Source: Usnea hakonensis
Taxonomy: Eukaryota; Ascomycota; Lecanoromycetes; Lecanorales; Parmeliaceae
Length of the DNA stretch: 64,000 nt
Assembly (NCBI GenBank): GCA_013423325.1
Contig: BLJB01000151.1
Coordinates: 62,001 to 126,000, forward strand
Reading direction: 5' to 3'
Shown: positions 1 through 10,857 of the stretch, piece after piece
Layout of the letters: each line of letters opens with the position of its first letter
How positions within the stretch are numbered: the first letter of the stretch is position 1
Program-made: the position numbers and the translations under genes
Notes under the pieces: model-generated
What the model was told of the DNA's origin: nothing
Seen by the model: only the letters and a program-made list of their open reading frames with translations
The model's database searches: none

Positions 1-225
1 TTCATCATCACACCCTACTCTACCCTCAACTCCAACTCTAATTCAAAAACCAAGGTTCAAGATGATAAATCCCTTCGCCAAACGCCATTACAAGAAGGAG
101 AGATTATTTTGTTGGGCGTGGAACTGCGTGTGGAAGAATGCGAGAGGGATGAGCCTGAGATGTTGGGGATGGACGCGCTGCTTTTGGCGAATTCTACGGG
201 GGATCCGGAGGGGAGGGTGGGGTGA
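1..225 (+). CDS. C-terminal end of an unidentified protein (5' truncated)
   Basis: An open frame runs from the first base to a TGA at 223-225 and gives 74 residues. It contains a polar Asn/Ser stretch, then an Ile/Leu-Gly-Val-Glu segment (around residues 40-50) and an acidic, Met/Leu-rich end. I do not recognise the family. The frame is called coding because it is open from the window edge and stops just before G-rich sequence that looks like a 3' UTR. The start and most of the gene lie outside the window. Confidence 0.45.
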   Translation, partial: FIITPYSTLNSNSNSKTKVQDDKSLRQTPLQEGEIILLGVELRVEECERDEPEMLGMDALLLANSTGDPEGRVG

Positions 226-1054
226 GGTGGGTTAGTGGACAGTTTGGAGTGGGGGGGGGGGTCTAGATTGTGAGGGGGTGTAGGAGCGGGTGGAAGAATT
301 TCTGGTGGGGCTATATATGGAGTAGGGAAAAGCTGCCATAATAGAAGCTATATACATACAACTCTTCACAGCCATCCCTAACCCTTGATTATTTTACAAT
401 CATCTCGAATAATTATTCCATCTAGAGATATCATACCCGAACCTACCTTACGTATCCCTTCTCCATCAGCGAACCACATACATAAGGTACTCGCGAAACG
501 AACGTCGCTGTATGGTTCATTTTTCGGGAATCTATCATCCAAATCTACTGCACCTCTGGAATCTACCCAAGAACCCTCATCCCTCCCCCCAACCAGCTCC
601 CCTCCCCTCCCGTCTTGCGGAATGTACGGGCTACTTTACCTTATGAAAGCGTGCAATACCACCGTTCTCCAAAAACCCTAGAATATAGCTTATTTTATCC
701 GAGAAGAATAGTCTGGTCAGTTTTATGGTTCTTTTCGGGAAGTACCTAGATTGAAGGTGAGTGTGGGGGGGGAGGAAAGGGGCAAGTGAATGAGTGGGGC
801 CTTTCGGTTCCGATATCCACATACTTAAAGAGCGAGATTAGGGAGTGGATATGTAAAGAAGCGCTGTGACAACCACCCTCCCCCCCCCGGCCCCCCAACT
901 CTTCAAGGGATTTTTCTATTCTCTTTACTATCACGGCCCACTCATCTCACCCGTCTCCACTCCAACCCCTTTCCTCACCCATCCCCACCTCCTCCTCCAT
1001 CACCACCGCACCCCTCTTATCTAGAACTCTTGAGCCAACCTAGTCATCGCAACG
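226..1054. other. intergenic, no gene seen
   Basis: G-rich and C-rich simple sequence. A TATA-like ctatatat lies at 311-318 and another atata near 350. A pyrimidine-rich tract at about 935-1020 just upstream of an ATG at 1055 looks like a fungal 5' UTR. Short frames here lack family signal. Confidence 0.4.
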
Positions 1055-1354
1055 ATGGCGAGTAAAGTATGTATTTAGTGAGTCATCCTCGCTGCCCAGT
1101 GTTGTTCAGCGGGGTTTTGTTGTATTGCGTTAGTGTGAAAGATGAGAGAGGGGTGGGACGGACTTTTGTGGGGGGGACAGTGGAGGAGAGATGGGTGAGG
1201 GGTGGGGTTGGTTGGGATCTGTGGGGTTTTGGGGGAGCGGGGGGAAGGTGTTGGGGGGATGAGGCGAGAGCTTGATTGATTACATTTATTGCAGGGATTT
1301 TTGAAGGAGTTGCTTGTACGCTCTGTTTCTTCTCTTCAAATGGCATTCGTGTAG
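1055..1354 (+). CDS. possible very short spliced ORF, unknown product
   Basis: ATGGCGAGTAAA at 1055-1066 is followed at once by a canonical gtatgt donor. A good acceptor (attgcag) ends at 1294, so intron 1 would be 228 nt. Exon 2 from 1295 reads GFLKELL and stays open to a TAG at 1352-1354, giving 23 residues. Alternatively it splices again at gtacgc (1316) to an acceptor ending at 1426 and stops at 1447. The CT-rich leader, the Kozak-like context (cgATGg) and the strong splice sites argue for a real transcript. The protein is too short to assign, and part of the exon chain may be missing. Confidence 0.25.
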
Positions 1355-1845
1355 GGAACGCTGTAGGTTGGGATTAGGTGTACGGTTTTGGACACTGCGA
1401 AGCCTTGATTGTGCTCATCTCTTCAGGGATTCGTCTGGATCGGCTGACTGATCGAGAATATCATTTTGATTGTGGGTATTCGAGAGGCGTCGAGTGGTAG
1501 GAAAAGACAGGGCCATTGCCACGGTGGCTTTCTGTATTTGTTGAAGGGTTCTCTTGAAATAGATGAAGACCCTTGTACAGCATCTCTGCTAGTCGACCGA
1601 GCCTCAAAGAGCTTTGGCGCCATGCCACGCGGTGAATCGTTGAAGACCCACTCCAGAGCAGTCTTCGCTCAATTTTGCTCACCGATTCGGACTTTCTAAT
1701 CCACGGCGCAAGTTAGCGATTGATTCGAATATGCAATTTTTTCCGGCTTTTCCAAGCGTTCTGGAACCTTTTGAACTCCTTCAACAAAGACAACAGCATT
1801 GTCTTCTTTGCACTTACCCACTCACTACAAACTACGTCTTTAATT

Positions 1846-2136
1846 ATGTCGAACGAAACAACCGGCGTCTTTGTCGACGTGCCTCGCCCCATCGCTATCC
1901 TTCTTGAATCCGCCTATGTCATCCTCTTGGGCTTGAGCATTCTAGCCTCTTTATCCACTGCCGGCTGCTTACTTTGGCATTATCTTGACATCGGATGTCC
2001 AATATCTACCTCCTTTCTCGAAACGCGCACCACTTCAGATGAGATACGATATAAGGACGAAGAATCGGGCGAAGCGCGTGGGGGTTTGGAATTTGAGGAT
2101 GACACGGATGAGGAGTATATGCGGCGCCCGTATTGA
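1846..2136 (+). CDS. small single-pass membrane protein, 96 aa
   Basis: Unspliced ORF from ATG 1846, the first ATG of a longer open frame, to TGA. Residues about 16-47 form one or two hydrophobic helices (Ile/Leu/Ala-rich, ending in a Trp-His pair). The C-terminal half is hydrophilic and acidic, with runs of Glu and Asp before a basic RRPY end. No signal peptide, catalytic motif or known domain is visible. The size and the acidic tail suggest a small membrane-anchored protein, but I do not recognise the family. Divergent or unstable small ORFs could look similar, so confidence is moderate. Confidence 0.5.
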   Translation: MSNETTGVFVDVPRPIAILLESAYVILLGLSILASLSTAGCLLWHYLDIGCPISTSFLETRTTSDEIRYKDEESGEARGGLEFEDDTDEEYMRRPY

Positions 2137-2949
2137 CTTTTGTATATAACATAGTACGATTTTCTCTTTTTGATCAAGAGATTGGCGCTAATCTTTGCGT
2201 AGAATCCTTGGAAGGATGAGACCGTTGGAATCGAAGGCGGTTGCACTTGATGGAACTCAGACTTCTGGATCCTAAGACGCAGACACCATGATAATCGCGG
2301 ATCTGATGCGCTGGAAAAGCGCCGATAGTCCTGAATCTTCTGGCACCTATCCCGCACGAGGGTTTCGCATTGCTTCATGCTTGGCAAGGTTGATGGGATG
2401 ATCCGAGGGGGATTCTCGAATAGAAGTCTTCTGCATGTGAACATCTTGAAGTCCTTTGAGTTGACATGAACACGACTTGTGTCTACTGGGCAAAAATAAG
2501 AATATATAAAAGAAAAGAGTAGTGATTTGAGGCTCACCAAATTGTCCCAAAATTGAACGTGCGAATACCCAGTCTTGAGGATTTTCTGTGTTTGACTTTT
2601 GCTACTGTTTCAAAATCGCTGTTTAAAAATCGCTGTTCAAAGAGCCTCGCAGTGATAAAAGGGTGCTTCAAAGCCATTTGCTTCGCCACTATTCTGGGCG
2701 AAAAGCAAACTGATACAGATGCGAATACGCCCGACCAAATGGCTAAGCCGAATTCTGAGCGCAGATTTCAGATGGGGTGCAGAAAAGGGACGGTGATTAT
2801 GAAAACGAACAAAAGTCTGTCATAGAATGAGACTTCGCAAGGTATAGTACCAAACGTCTCTAGCCTCGAGCTTTTTTGAAGCTCTAAGAGAATATGTCCC
2901 AAGTTCTCTCTCTCAAAGGCCAATCACTTGCCCTTCGTGTAGACGTTCG
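2137..2949. other. intergenic between convergent genes
   Basis: Mixed-composition sequence between the 3' ends of the genes at 1846-2136 (+) and 2950-3984 (-). The open frames in it show no recognisable domain. Confidence 0.4.
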
Positions 2950-3984
2950 TCACGATTTCGATCTCTCTAGGTAATCAGAGGAATTCGAGACCTCCTCTTG
3001 CCAATCGTGGTTTGATGGGTACTTGAGCATCCAGCTGAACTCGAACTCATTAGTAGCGTAAAGCACGCGCGTTGCTTCAACGTTGACCTGTCTACAGGTA
3101 CCCAGAATCCTGGTATCCCCTGGAATCCACTTGATGACCTTTTTGTCACCGATGCCAGTACTCAAGGTATGCGGTAGCGCGCGACGGTAAACATGCTCTC
3201 TCAGCTCCAATGGGAGGCGCATAAGTGAGTTCTTTGTGTAAGCATCTGTCAGATGATTCCACAGAGAGATTCTCAATGCTTCATTGTCCGGACCAAGACC
3301 TTCCACTGTGACAACCCTTGTTTTCTTTAATTGCCGGAACGGGTCCATGACTAGCGGGAGGAATTCTTGACTTTTTTCATCGCCTCCGTGATAGCTGATG
3401 ACGAGTTCGCGGATCTCTTGCATATCATTTAAGAAAGCACATAGAATTTTGACCTGACACCTAAGTCCACTCGCTAGAATCTCAGGACTGCTGTAATTGT
3501 GCTTGATCATGCCGGTGTAACTGTCAACTTGATGAACTCTAACGTGGAATTTGCGCATCAAAGGCCTATTTCGCGTGGCAAAGGGATCCGGAAAATTGAA
3601 AATTCGTTTGGGTACTAGTGACCTTTGAAGCAGAACCCACTGATACAAAAACTCGATCTTGTCAAACCTAACGTCAATGAGGAAGGTGGGTTTGCCGTAT
3701 AGCAAGCTGATGCATTCATTGTAGATCTGCCGATTTGTTGCCCAGATGGCTGCGGTGGCCTTGACCCAAACGATACCTCGGTCCGGGGTGTTGGTTGTGC
3801 TTGGTAGTGTATATCTGTAGATATGTGTCCGCAACTCGAACGGCAGCTCCAGAAATGGACAGCCCCTCCGCCTCAAGATCTGAGGCTGCTCAACCTTGTT
3901 TGCTTCCTCAGATTGTTCTAAAAACAGAGGATCTGAAGCAGCTAGCATATCGGTCGCATAACCGTATACTGAGATGGAGCTCAT
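2950..3984 (-). CDS. 2EXR/F-box-like domain protein with two repeats, 344 aa
   Basis: Single-exon minus-strand gene. The start is placed at ATG 3984 (cagccATGAGC), because the longer frame above it opens only on GTG. The 2EXR signature appears twice. The first, around residues 42-120, has LELPFELRTHIYRYTLP and then a CisxLYG-type stretch (ATNRQIYNE). The second, around residues 255-320, has LPLELREHVYRRALP and then GTCRQVNVEATRVLYATNEFEF. The family is large and lineage-specific in Pezizomycotina, with no established biochemical role; the first half resembles an F-box. An upstream non-coding exon is possible because branch- and acceptor-like sequence lies just above 4081. Confidence 0.75.
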   Translation of the reverse strand: MSSISVYGYATDMLAASDPLFLEQSEEANKVEQPQILRRRGCPFLELPFELRTHIYRYTLPSTTNTPDRGIVWVKATAAIWATNRQIYNECISLLYGKPTFLIDVRFDKIEFLYQWVLLQRSLVPKRIFNFPDPFATRNRPLMRKFHVRVHQVDSYTGMIKHNYSSPEILASGLRCQVKILCAFLNDMQEIRELVISYHGGDEKSQEFLPLVMDPFRQLKKTRVVTVEGLGPDNEALRISLWNHLTDAYTKNSLMRLPLELREHVYRRALPHTLSTGIGDKKVIKWIPGDTRILGTCRQVNVEATRVLYATNEFEFSWMLKYPSNHDWQEEVSNSSDYLERSKS

Positions 3985-5703
3985 GGCTGCTGATGGAGCA
4001 ATCGTTGCACTAGTTCCCGTAAACAATTGTTGTGATGGCTTGAAAGGCGCAAGATGAAGTTGAATATCAGCTGGTGGCACTTGCCAAGCACTATTAGTCA
4101 GCTAGGTAGTGGGGCGACATGTCAGAACTATGCGCCATTAGTCCTTTTTTTCAACAACACCTCATCCTATCTATCTACTTAATTGTGAATATACAAAAGT
4201 AATGTTGGTAATGGTGTGGAGATGTCCTCTTACCCATTCAGGAGAGTTTGATGGTCTTTGTGCTTGACTCGTTGCGTTCAAAGCTAATGCATTTGACATA
4301 TGTAGCATGGTTCATAATGTGAAAAGGCATTATTCGTGATGGAAACCGAGCCCCAGCTAGTATCTTGGATTTAGCTCTGGGCTATACATGCTAAGCGTTC
4401 ACTTGTATTGAAACGACGCGAGTGTGGGGCCACAGACAAAAATTGGAAAAAGAAATGAGGAGTAGCGCTACTGAGCACGACAAAGACACGCATGATAGCT
4501 CTTCTCGTGCGCATAGCTGAGGATGGGGGTTTTTCTCAGACCAAAAATGCCAGGCGATGCCTTGTCCCCAAAAAGAGAATATTAGCGTCAGTAATCCACG
4601 ACAGTGTACCACTAAGCATGAAGGCAGAGTCCATGTTTCTCTTTACAGCGACCCCTATCTTTCCTGCACTCGTCAAGACTTTCCAGGCAACCGGCTTCAA
4701 CAAATGTGGCCACGGTCTGAGCAAATGGCCTTGAGGCCAGCAATGACAGGTAACTAGTTCCTTACAGGATTTTGTGTCTATCCAACACAATCCACAGGAA
4801 GGCACAGCGTTGCTCCGATTTTCGCATGGTTGATATGAACAATGACGCATGCTTTTACTCGAGAGAAAGGTGAGATTGTGTAGCATATGAAAGTATAGTA
4901 TTGGTCAGGGCCGTGGACAATTTACTTGTGGCAATGTATCTTCCACAAGAGCAACAGTCACATCAGTAAAATTGTACTCAAACAAATCAAATAAAAGTCA
5001 GCCATGTGAGCGCGCGCTTGATGTGTTTTGATAACCAGTACAAATACCTAGTCTCGATCGCGCTATTGTAAATCAAGGTTCTGTCACCTGATTTGCTGAT
5101 CTAGCACTGTTAATAGGAAGAGGTTCCAAAGTCTTGTCTTCCTCGACCTCGCGATACTCGACGTCATAGTTGAGGATGGGGTGAGCATATAGGAGCCACG
5201 AGATGAGGGACCATCACTGTAAAGGGTAGCTGAGGATAAGTTCTTCATGTGATCCGTTTTGCTCGGAGATCGTATGCAGGGGAAAGGATCAAGTTGACCA
5301 CTCAAAACGCTTCGCCTAATACAACATAGCCACGTGTTCACAATGCACACCTACAGTCCGATATTGATGATCCTTCTATGCGGTGGCGACGAGTATCTTG
5401 CTAAAGAGATGGAAACAAAGATCTGTATACATTTGATAGAATGTGTTGAGATGGAATCTACCTGATGTTGTAAAAGCCTTGATCTTGGCATCAGCCCTAC
5501 GGCCAAATCTGCTAAAGATACCTAGCTTCACACGTCCTTCCCGTCGCGCTTTCTACGCGAAAATGATCCACTTCCAACTTTATCCTCTTCACTCCTTGCC
5601 CCTCCTCACCCAACATCACCTCATAAATCAATACAGGCCCTAGTCCTGGGATCTAGCCATTGCTACCACAGATCCTTTATCATAAACCCTAATCATCGTC
5701 ATC
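3985..5703. other. intergenic, about 1.7 kb, no supported gene
   Basis: This holds the upstream regions of the 2EXR gene (-) and CHZ1 (+). A Cys-containing minus frame (4536-4886) and several overlapping short frames show no signal peptide or domain. Pyrimidine-rich sequence at 5580-5640 is probably the CHZ1 promoter or leader. Confidence 0.4.
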
Positions 5704-6200
5704 ATGAGCAGCACCAACCCTACGCAGAGTGTCATCGATTCCGCTCAAGGAAAGGGCAAAGGCAAGGCAAACGATCCACCTCATGACGTGAGCATGGGCG
5801 AGGAGGATAGCAGTTCGGATGAGGAGACTGGAGCTGAGGATGAGGTCTGTTGGGCAATCATGGCTACCTCCAATGCACCACCTGCTTTGAGACATCGCTA
5901 ACACATCTCACTCTCACAGACAAAGGAAGAGCGTGAGTCTGACCATACCAAGATCCCTAACACACATCGAGCGTACGGCTGATATTTGGACGACTGAATA
6001 CAGCCGAAGAAGAAGACGAAGATAACATGGAGGAAATCGACACTGACAACATCATCACCGACGGCCGGCGCACGCGCGGGAAATCCATCGACTTTGCCAA
6101 GGCGGCCGAGAACGCGGGCGATGAGCTGGACGATGATGATGACGACGAGGATGATGATTTCGAGGAGAAGGATGAGGATGATCACGAAATGAAGGACTAG
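5704..6200 (+). CDS. CHZ1: histone H2A.Z-specific chaperone CHZ1
   Basis: Three exons: 5704-5844, 5920-5932 and 6004-6200. Exon 2 is a 13-nt microexon. The product is 116 aa. Frame and phase join exactly (141+13+197 nt). The protein is very acidic. Its CHZ motif lies at about residues 62-88, NIITDGRRTRGKSIDFAKA, followed by an Asp/Glu run. In yeast Chz1 this motif binds H2A.Z-H2B dimers and delivers them to SWR1 for exchange into nucleosomes. The N-terminus carries a KGKGKGK-like basic patch and a SSSDEE stretch. Length and motif order match filamentous-fungal Chz1. Introns use gtctgt and gtgagt donors and cag acceptors. Confidence 0.93.
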
Positions 6201-6767
6201 TATGGCACGGCATGCGCGGTTGTGGAAGCTGCCGCGGGATCTGTGAATCTACTCTCTTGCATAGATTTTTGACAGCGGTACTCAAAAGCAGGGCTGCAAA
6301 AAGTATCATGAGGAAAAGTGACCTGGAGTTTCTTCCTGTCATTTCTGCTGCGGATGCTGCTATGCGTCAGGCACACTTGTATCCTCGCTGCCTTCATGTA
6401 AAATCAGCCAGTAGCTAGACAAGACTTCAAATGATCCAACATAGTCAGAACTTAGCATTAAAATCGGACGGTAATAAAACGCCAAGCCTTATTGAGCTGC
6501 GCTCTCTAAAACATTGCCCGCAGCTCTGCCCGAAAAAAAAACCCCCCCAAAAAAAACAAAAGAACAACCACTGCCCAATCACAATGGCCGGCTCCTATTC
6601 CTCCATCGCGCTCCATATATTACCACACAAATCCAAGAACCTCATGACTTACTAACTAACCACCCTCCCCACACCCGCTGCCTTCTCCCTCCTTTCCCCT
6701 CCATCCCGCAAAGGCCACCTCTCCGCACCCACACCCACACCCAGCACTCTCCCCCCTCTCCCAAACC
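6201..6767. other. intergenic, BET1 promoter
   Basis: 3' flank of CHZ1, then very C-rich, pyrimidine-biased sequence (6640-6765) leading into the BET1 start. An A/C homopolymer patch lies at 6530-6560. No gene is seen. Confidence 0.45.
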
Positions 6768-7631
6768 ATGGCCTCAAGGTACGCACCACCCCCACTCCTT
6801 CCCCCTCCCCTACTTCTCATCCCCCCCACCACCCCCTACCCTCTCAACCAACCAACCAACTCACCAACCCAACCACTGACCCCCACCAGCCGCTTCTCCT
6901 CCTCCACCCTCCACCAACGCGACCCCCGCTCCACCCTCTTCGACGCCTACACCGGCGACCGCAGCCGCCCGGCCAGTAATTCGCCGGCTCCGTATCCCGG
7001 CTACGGCAGCTCGAGTGGTAGTGGTAGTGGGGCTGCGGGGATGGGGACGCCGGGGAATGGGGGGTTTAGGAGCGCGACGCCGAATGAGAGGTATGTGGGG
7101 TTTTTGTTTTCTCTTTTGGTGGGGTGAGGGGAGGTGGTTTGTGGGAGGAAGAAGGGGGAGGGCAGGGTTGTGGGAGGATAAATTGAGGAGGGAGTGTCGA
7201 TGGGCTGGCAGAAGAGAAGAAGCTGATTTGAAATCTGGGTGGTCTGAGAATACAGAGGCCAATACAGCGACGCCGTCCTCTCGGAGCTCGAGAACCAAAA
7301 CGATCAGCATCTCGAGGGCATAAGCGCCAAGGTCAAGATGCTCAAGGATGTTCGTCCCCCCTCCCTCTTAAATCCCCACCCCCTTTTTTTTCCCCCTCCC
7401 CTACCACTAACAAACAACAAACAGATAACCCTCTCCATCGGCGATGAGATCCGCGCCTCCTCCTCCCTGGCCGACTCCATGAACGAGTCGTTTGATAGTA
7501 CGCGCGTGCGGCTGAGGGGCACGATGAGGCGCATGTTGAGGATGGCGGAGAGGACGGGGGTGGGGTGGAAGGTGTGGGTGGGGTTTTTGGTGGCGGTGTG
7601 GGTGGTTTTTGCGTGGGTTTGGCTGTTTTGA
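6768..7631 (+). CDS. BET1: BET1-type Qc-SNARE, ER-to-Golgi transport
   Basis: Four exons: 6768-6778 (11 nt), 6890-7090, 7256-7349 and 7425-7631. The product is 170 aa. Exon 1 codes only MAS plus two bases. The N-terminal 70 residues are Ser/Gly/Pro-rich linker. The SNARE heptad region follows (about residues 73-145: SELENQNDQHLEGISAKVK, KDITLSIGDEI). A juxtamembrane RGTMRRMLRMAERTG block and a C-terminal Trp/Val/Phe-rich anchor ending the chain complete the tail-anchored Bet1 layout. Bet1 acts with Sed5, Bos1 and Sec22 in COPII vesicle fusion. The third donor (gttcgt) is unusual, but both sides stay in frame and match the family. The gene converges on the APC15 gene. Confidence 0.93.
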
Positions 7632-7695
7632 TGGGAAAGGGGTGGGGGGATGGAGAGAGGAGAAGGGGAAGGAGGGGGTAAAGGGGTGGCGGCGA

Positions 7696-7725
7696 AGGAG
7701 GAGGAGGAGGAGGAGGAGGAGGAGG
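7696..7725 (+). repeat. (GGA)n microsatellite
   Basis: About ten tandem GGA/GAG units in the 3' flank of BET1, 60 bp past its stop. Confidence 0.9.
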
Positions 7726-7888
7726 GGTGAGGGGGAATGTGTGAGTGTAGCAGAGAGGCAGTGTCGATGGGTGCACATGGGCTCGAAAGAGACTGCTATG
7801 TAGCTGGTCCTACGTCTTCGAACAGCAGAATCATCAACGCCACGCTATTCCCGCAACTGTCCCAGCATATCTCTGCACCTTCTCCCTC

Positions 7889-8695
7889 TCAATTCTCCCT
7901 CCCCCTGCCCCTCCCCCTGCCCCCAACCCCACCGCCCCCCCTCCCAAAAACACTACTACTCCCCAACACGCCCCTCCCATTCCCCCTCCCCTCCCCAAAC
8001 ACCCCTCCCCCCTCCTCCTCATTCCCACTACTCTCATCCTCAACCTCCGTATCCGTATGCTCATAACTCCCCTCCCCCCCCTCCGGCACCTCCGCATCCA
8101 AATCCGCATCCGCCTCCAAATCCACCCCATCCTCCTCCCCCACCCCCTCCATCTCCAACTCCTCCCCCGCCAGGGGTCCCTCATCCCCCTCCTCCATCTC
8201 ATCCCCCTCCCCATCACTCCACTCCCCCTCCGCATCCTGCACCTCAGCATCCAAATCCACCATCTCCCCCTCCACCCCTCCCACCACCTCCACCATCCCC
8301 ACCTCCTCCCCAACCCCAATCTGCCCCATCTCCCGCGCTCGAGCCGCCTCGCTTTCTTCCCGCTCGGCCATCTCGTCGGCCATTCCTTGGAGTGTTTTGG
8401 GCACGCCGGGGGGGCGCAGCCAGGAGGCGCCGAAGCGGCGGATGTAGGCTTTGCGGGCGAGGATGGTGGTTTCGTCGGCGTGGAGGGTGGAGAGGGGGGT
8501 TGGGGGGTGGGTGGTGGTGGAGGGGGGGGTGGGGCGAGAAGGGGTGGTGGTGAGGGTTGGGTACCAGAGGTTGTGGGGCTGGGGGGGGGTGAGGTGTTAG
8601 TTGGGGTTTTTTTTGAAGGGAAGGGAAGGGGTTTGTTGGGGGTGGGGGGGGGGACGTACTGGGGGGGGGTGGAGCATGGGGAGTGAGGAGAGCAT
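7889..8695 (-). CDS. anaphase-promoting complex subunit, APC15/Mnd2 family
   Basis: Two exons: 8660-8695 and 7889-8578. The product is 241 aa. The intron has a gtacgt donor, a ctaac branch and a cag acceptor within a C-rich run. Exon 1 gives MLSSLPMLHPPP, and exon 2 opens with PHNLWYP. The Apc15 core follows (about residues 42-75): DETTILARKAYIRRFGASWL and RPPGVPKTLQGMADEM. The rest is Glu/Asp/Gly/Val-rich low complexity ending in RGRGRGREN, consistent with the acidic tail of this family. Apc15 (Mnd2 in yeast) sits near the mitotic checkpoint complex site of the APC/C and controls Cdc20 turnover and meiotic timing. The assignment rests mainly on the core motif. Confidence 0.85.
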
Positions 8696-9435
8696 TGTTG
8701 GGTTTGTTGTTGGTGGGGAGGTGATAAGGTGGGTTATGGCTTGGAGCGTTGGGTTGGTGGGTTGTTGGAGGCGATGTCGAGTTGTGAAAGATGTTGGAAA
8801 TGAGAAGTCTCTGGCTGTGGGTGTGGTTGATTTACTGGGTTTGTTCTGTTTACAACATGGATTTCCCGCAAGTACGAGGAGCACGTGACCTTGGATACAA
8901 CACATACAAGCGAAAATCCTGCATTATTTTCTTACAATAGTCATTTCGCTACTAGATGTCCTCCCTTCTAATGTACTAATTTAGAAACTATGTCACGATA
9001 CGGATAGAGCTTTATCGATGGTCGGGGTTGCGGGCTTTGGCGTGTAGGGTCTTGCTGTTCTCGTATTCTGCCATGTCGCAATTTGGAAGAGATATAGCAG
9101 TATCTGACGATTAGTATACTGATGGTGTCTAAGCACAATTGCGACTTGAGAATCGCTTTAGGAGATGATGTGTTGTATTCAATGGTGCTAAATTCTAGAG
9201 AACGCCGCATACATTGAGCTCCCTGGTGGTCAGCCATAGCGCGTAATGGGGAGATCAGTCTCCAGCTAGAGCGCCTTTTTGTCCAAGGTCAGGTGACGAG
9301 AGGAGTTTGTGTGAAGAAAATGCTACCATCGATCCGCTAGCCGGTGTCTCTTTGTAGTTCTAGGCTTGAATCCTGTTGTGGGACCAGATCAGGGAAGTAA
9401 TTGGATCAAAAGTATCGTTGGAGAATATCGATCCA
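8696..9435. other. intergenic
   Basis: Promoter side of the APC15 gene and 3' flank of the F-box gene. The frame at 8968-9237 (-) has no recognisable domain and is not called. Confidence 0.4.
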
Positions 9436-10857
9436 TTATAAGAGCGCAACATCATGTAGCCAATAATAGAATGTACCAGAATTTTGCTTGCTGAGCTCAA
9501 GAGGTGGAACCCCTATAGCTTGACAGTATTCCTCGAGGGAGATGTCCTCAAAGTCTGTTGCTTGGACATAGTCCGAGGTCACCGTGCCGACGATGTGGAT
9601 TGTACGAACTGCAGGGCTCGAGAAATATCCACTCAACCTGCACGTATTGAGCTGCTGCCCGAACGCAAAAATCCGACGCATTTCTTCGAAGGTCCTCGGC
9701 CATAACCCTTCATAAAGACGCATGTCTTTGAGGGATACATGTTTGAGAGTGCGCGCGTGTCTCTCAAAGAAATTCCATAATTCGTATTCGTAGGAGCAGA
9801 GGCTGACGAGACTGAGAGCCTTCAAGGAAGGCCAATAAAAGCCACCAATGGTTTTGTTAAACGGTATCTCCGCGTAGTTGTGCTTTTCCATGTTGAAGGC
9901 CAGGCTAAGATGCTGCAGATTCGGCGCGGACGTGACAAAATCCAGTATAGAATCTTTTCGGAGAATGCCTATCTCGATGGAATCGATCTCACGGCCTCTT
10001 TGCGTTACAGTGAGATCTAGTTTCATGGTCTTGAGATGAAGCATGCTTTTCTTCAAAGACGCGGTATTGTCGCTGATCGGCCTAAAAATCCGCAAGCTGA
10101 TAGGCTGGGAGAGGAAATGATGGCAACGTAGACCAGCAGATTCCGCGGCTGACAAAATGGAGCTCGTGGTGTCAACAATCGATTGTCGTTCGCATGCGTA
10201 AGAAGATCTAACATGATATTTTGGCAGAAGATCTTTCATTTCGGCGACATAGCGCCTATAGGCACCATCTCCAGATGCGGAAATCGTTGTAAGATTTGGT
10301 AAGTGCTTCATTGCTTCCGCGGTCTTTTCGGGAAAAAACAGCGCCTGTTGTACCTTCTTTTGGCTCGCATGATACGCCTCATACATCTGCCATGCTCGAT
10401 TCAGTGCCTTTGTAGTCTCTCTGCCTCGATCATAAGCCCGCCAAGCACGCGCGCTCGCATAGATATCAGGTTTTTCAACAGGGCGGGCTTCTGTAGTGGT
10501 GCTTATCATCACAGAGTCCCACTGATTACGATCCATGAACCTCAACCCTTCGGTTTCGTACTCAAGCATCACAACATACTTGCTAAAGATCGGATGCTTA
10601 GCGATCGCCAGAAGTCGGTCATAGCTCTCCTCGTTAAGCGCAAGATAGACAGTGGGAACCAGATACTGTAGGCCAATCTCAGCGGCAGCCTTGCCCACAA
10701 AGCGAAAAGCAGCGGCTTCCTTAGGATCCAGATATGTGAAGATCATGTGAATGAGTTCAGATGGGAGACGCTCAGCCGGAAATTTCGAGGCCCGGATGAT
10801 GGACTTGCGGTTGGGCCGCTTTTTGGGGGTGTTCTGTGCTGACTTGCGACGGGCCAT
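9436..10857 (-). CDS. F-box domain protein, 473 aa
   Basis: Intronless ORF from ATG 10857. The N-terminus is basic (MARRKSAQNTPKKRPNRKS, a possible nuclear signal). The F-box spans about residues 28-68 (AERLPSELIHMIFTYLDP, then AAAFRFVGKAAAEIG). Such proteins usually link Skp1-cullin ligases to substrates. The C-terminal 350 residues lack obvious WD40 or Kelch repeats; they contain leucine-rich segments such as LHLKTMKLDLTV and NLQHLSLAFNME, compatible with degenerate LRR-like folds common in fungal F-box proteins. The substrate is unknown. The frame is intact along its whole length. Confidence 0.8.
   Translation of the reverse strand: MARRKSAQNTPKKRPNRKSIIRASKFPAERLPSELIHMIFTYLDPKEAAAFRFVGKAAAEIGLQYLVPTVYLALNEESYDRLLAIAKHPIFSKYVVMLEYETEGLRFMDRNQWDSVMISTTTEARPVEKPDIYASARAWRAYDRGRETTKALNRAWQMYEAYHASQKKVQQALFFPEKTAEAMKHLPNLTTISASGDGAYRRYVAEMKDLLPKYHVRSSYACERQSIVDTTSSILSAAESAGLRCHHFLSQPISLRIFRPISDNTASLKKSMLHLKTMKLDLTVTQRGREIDSIEIGILRKDSILDFVTSAPNLQHLSLAFNMEKHNYAEIPFNKTIGGFYWPSLKALSLVSLCSYEYELWNFFERHARTLKHVSLKDMRLYEGLWPRTFEEMRRIFAFGQQLNTCRLSGYFSSPAVRTIHIVGTVTSDYVQATDFEDISLEEYCQAIGVPPLELSKQNSGTFYYWLHDVALL

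Noticed and set aside
4536..4886. Cysteine-containing 116-codon minus frame
   Set aside because: No signal peptide, no even Cys pattern, overlapping frames on both strands, and no splice or leader context.
7834..8686. Long Arg/Trp/Gly and Leu/Pro/His frames around 8 kb
   Set aside because: They are shadows of the acidic low-complexity tail of the APC15 gene.
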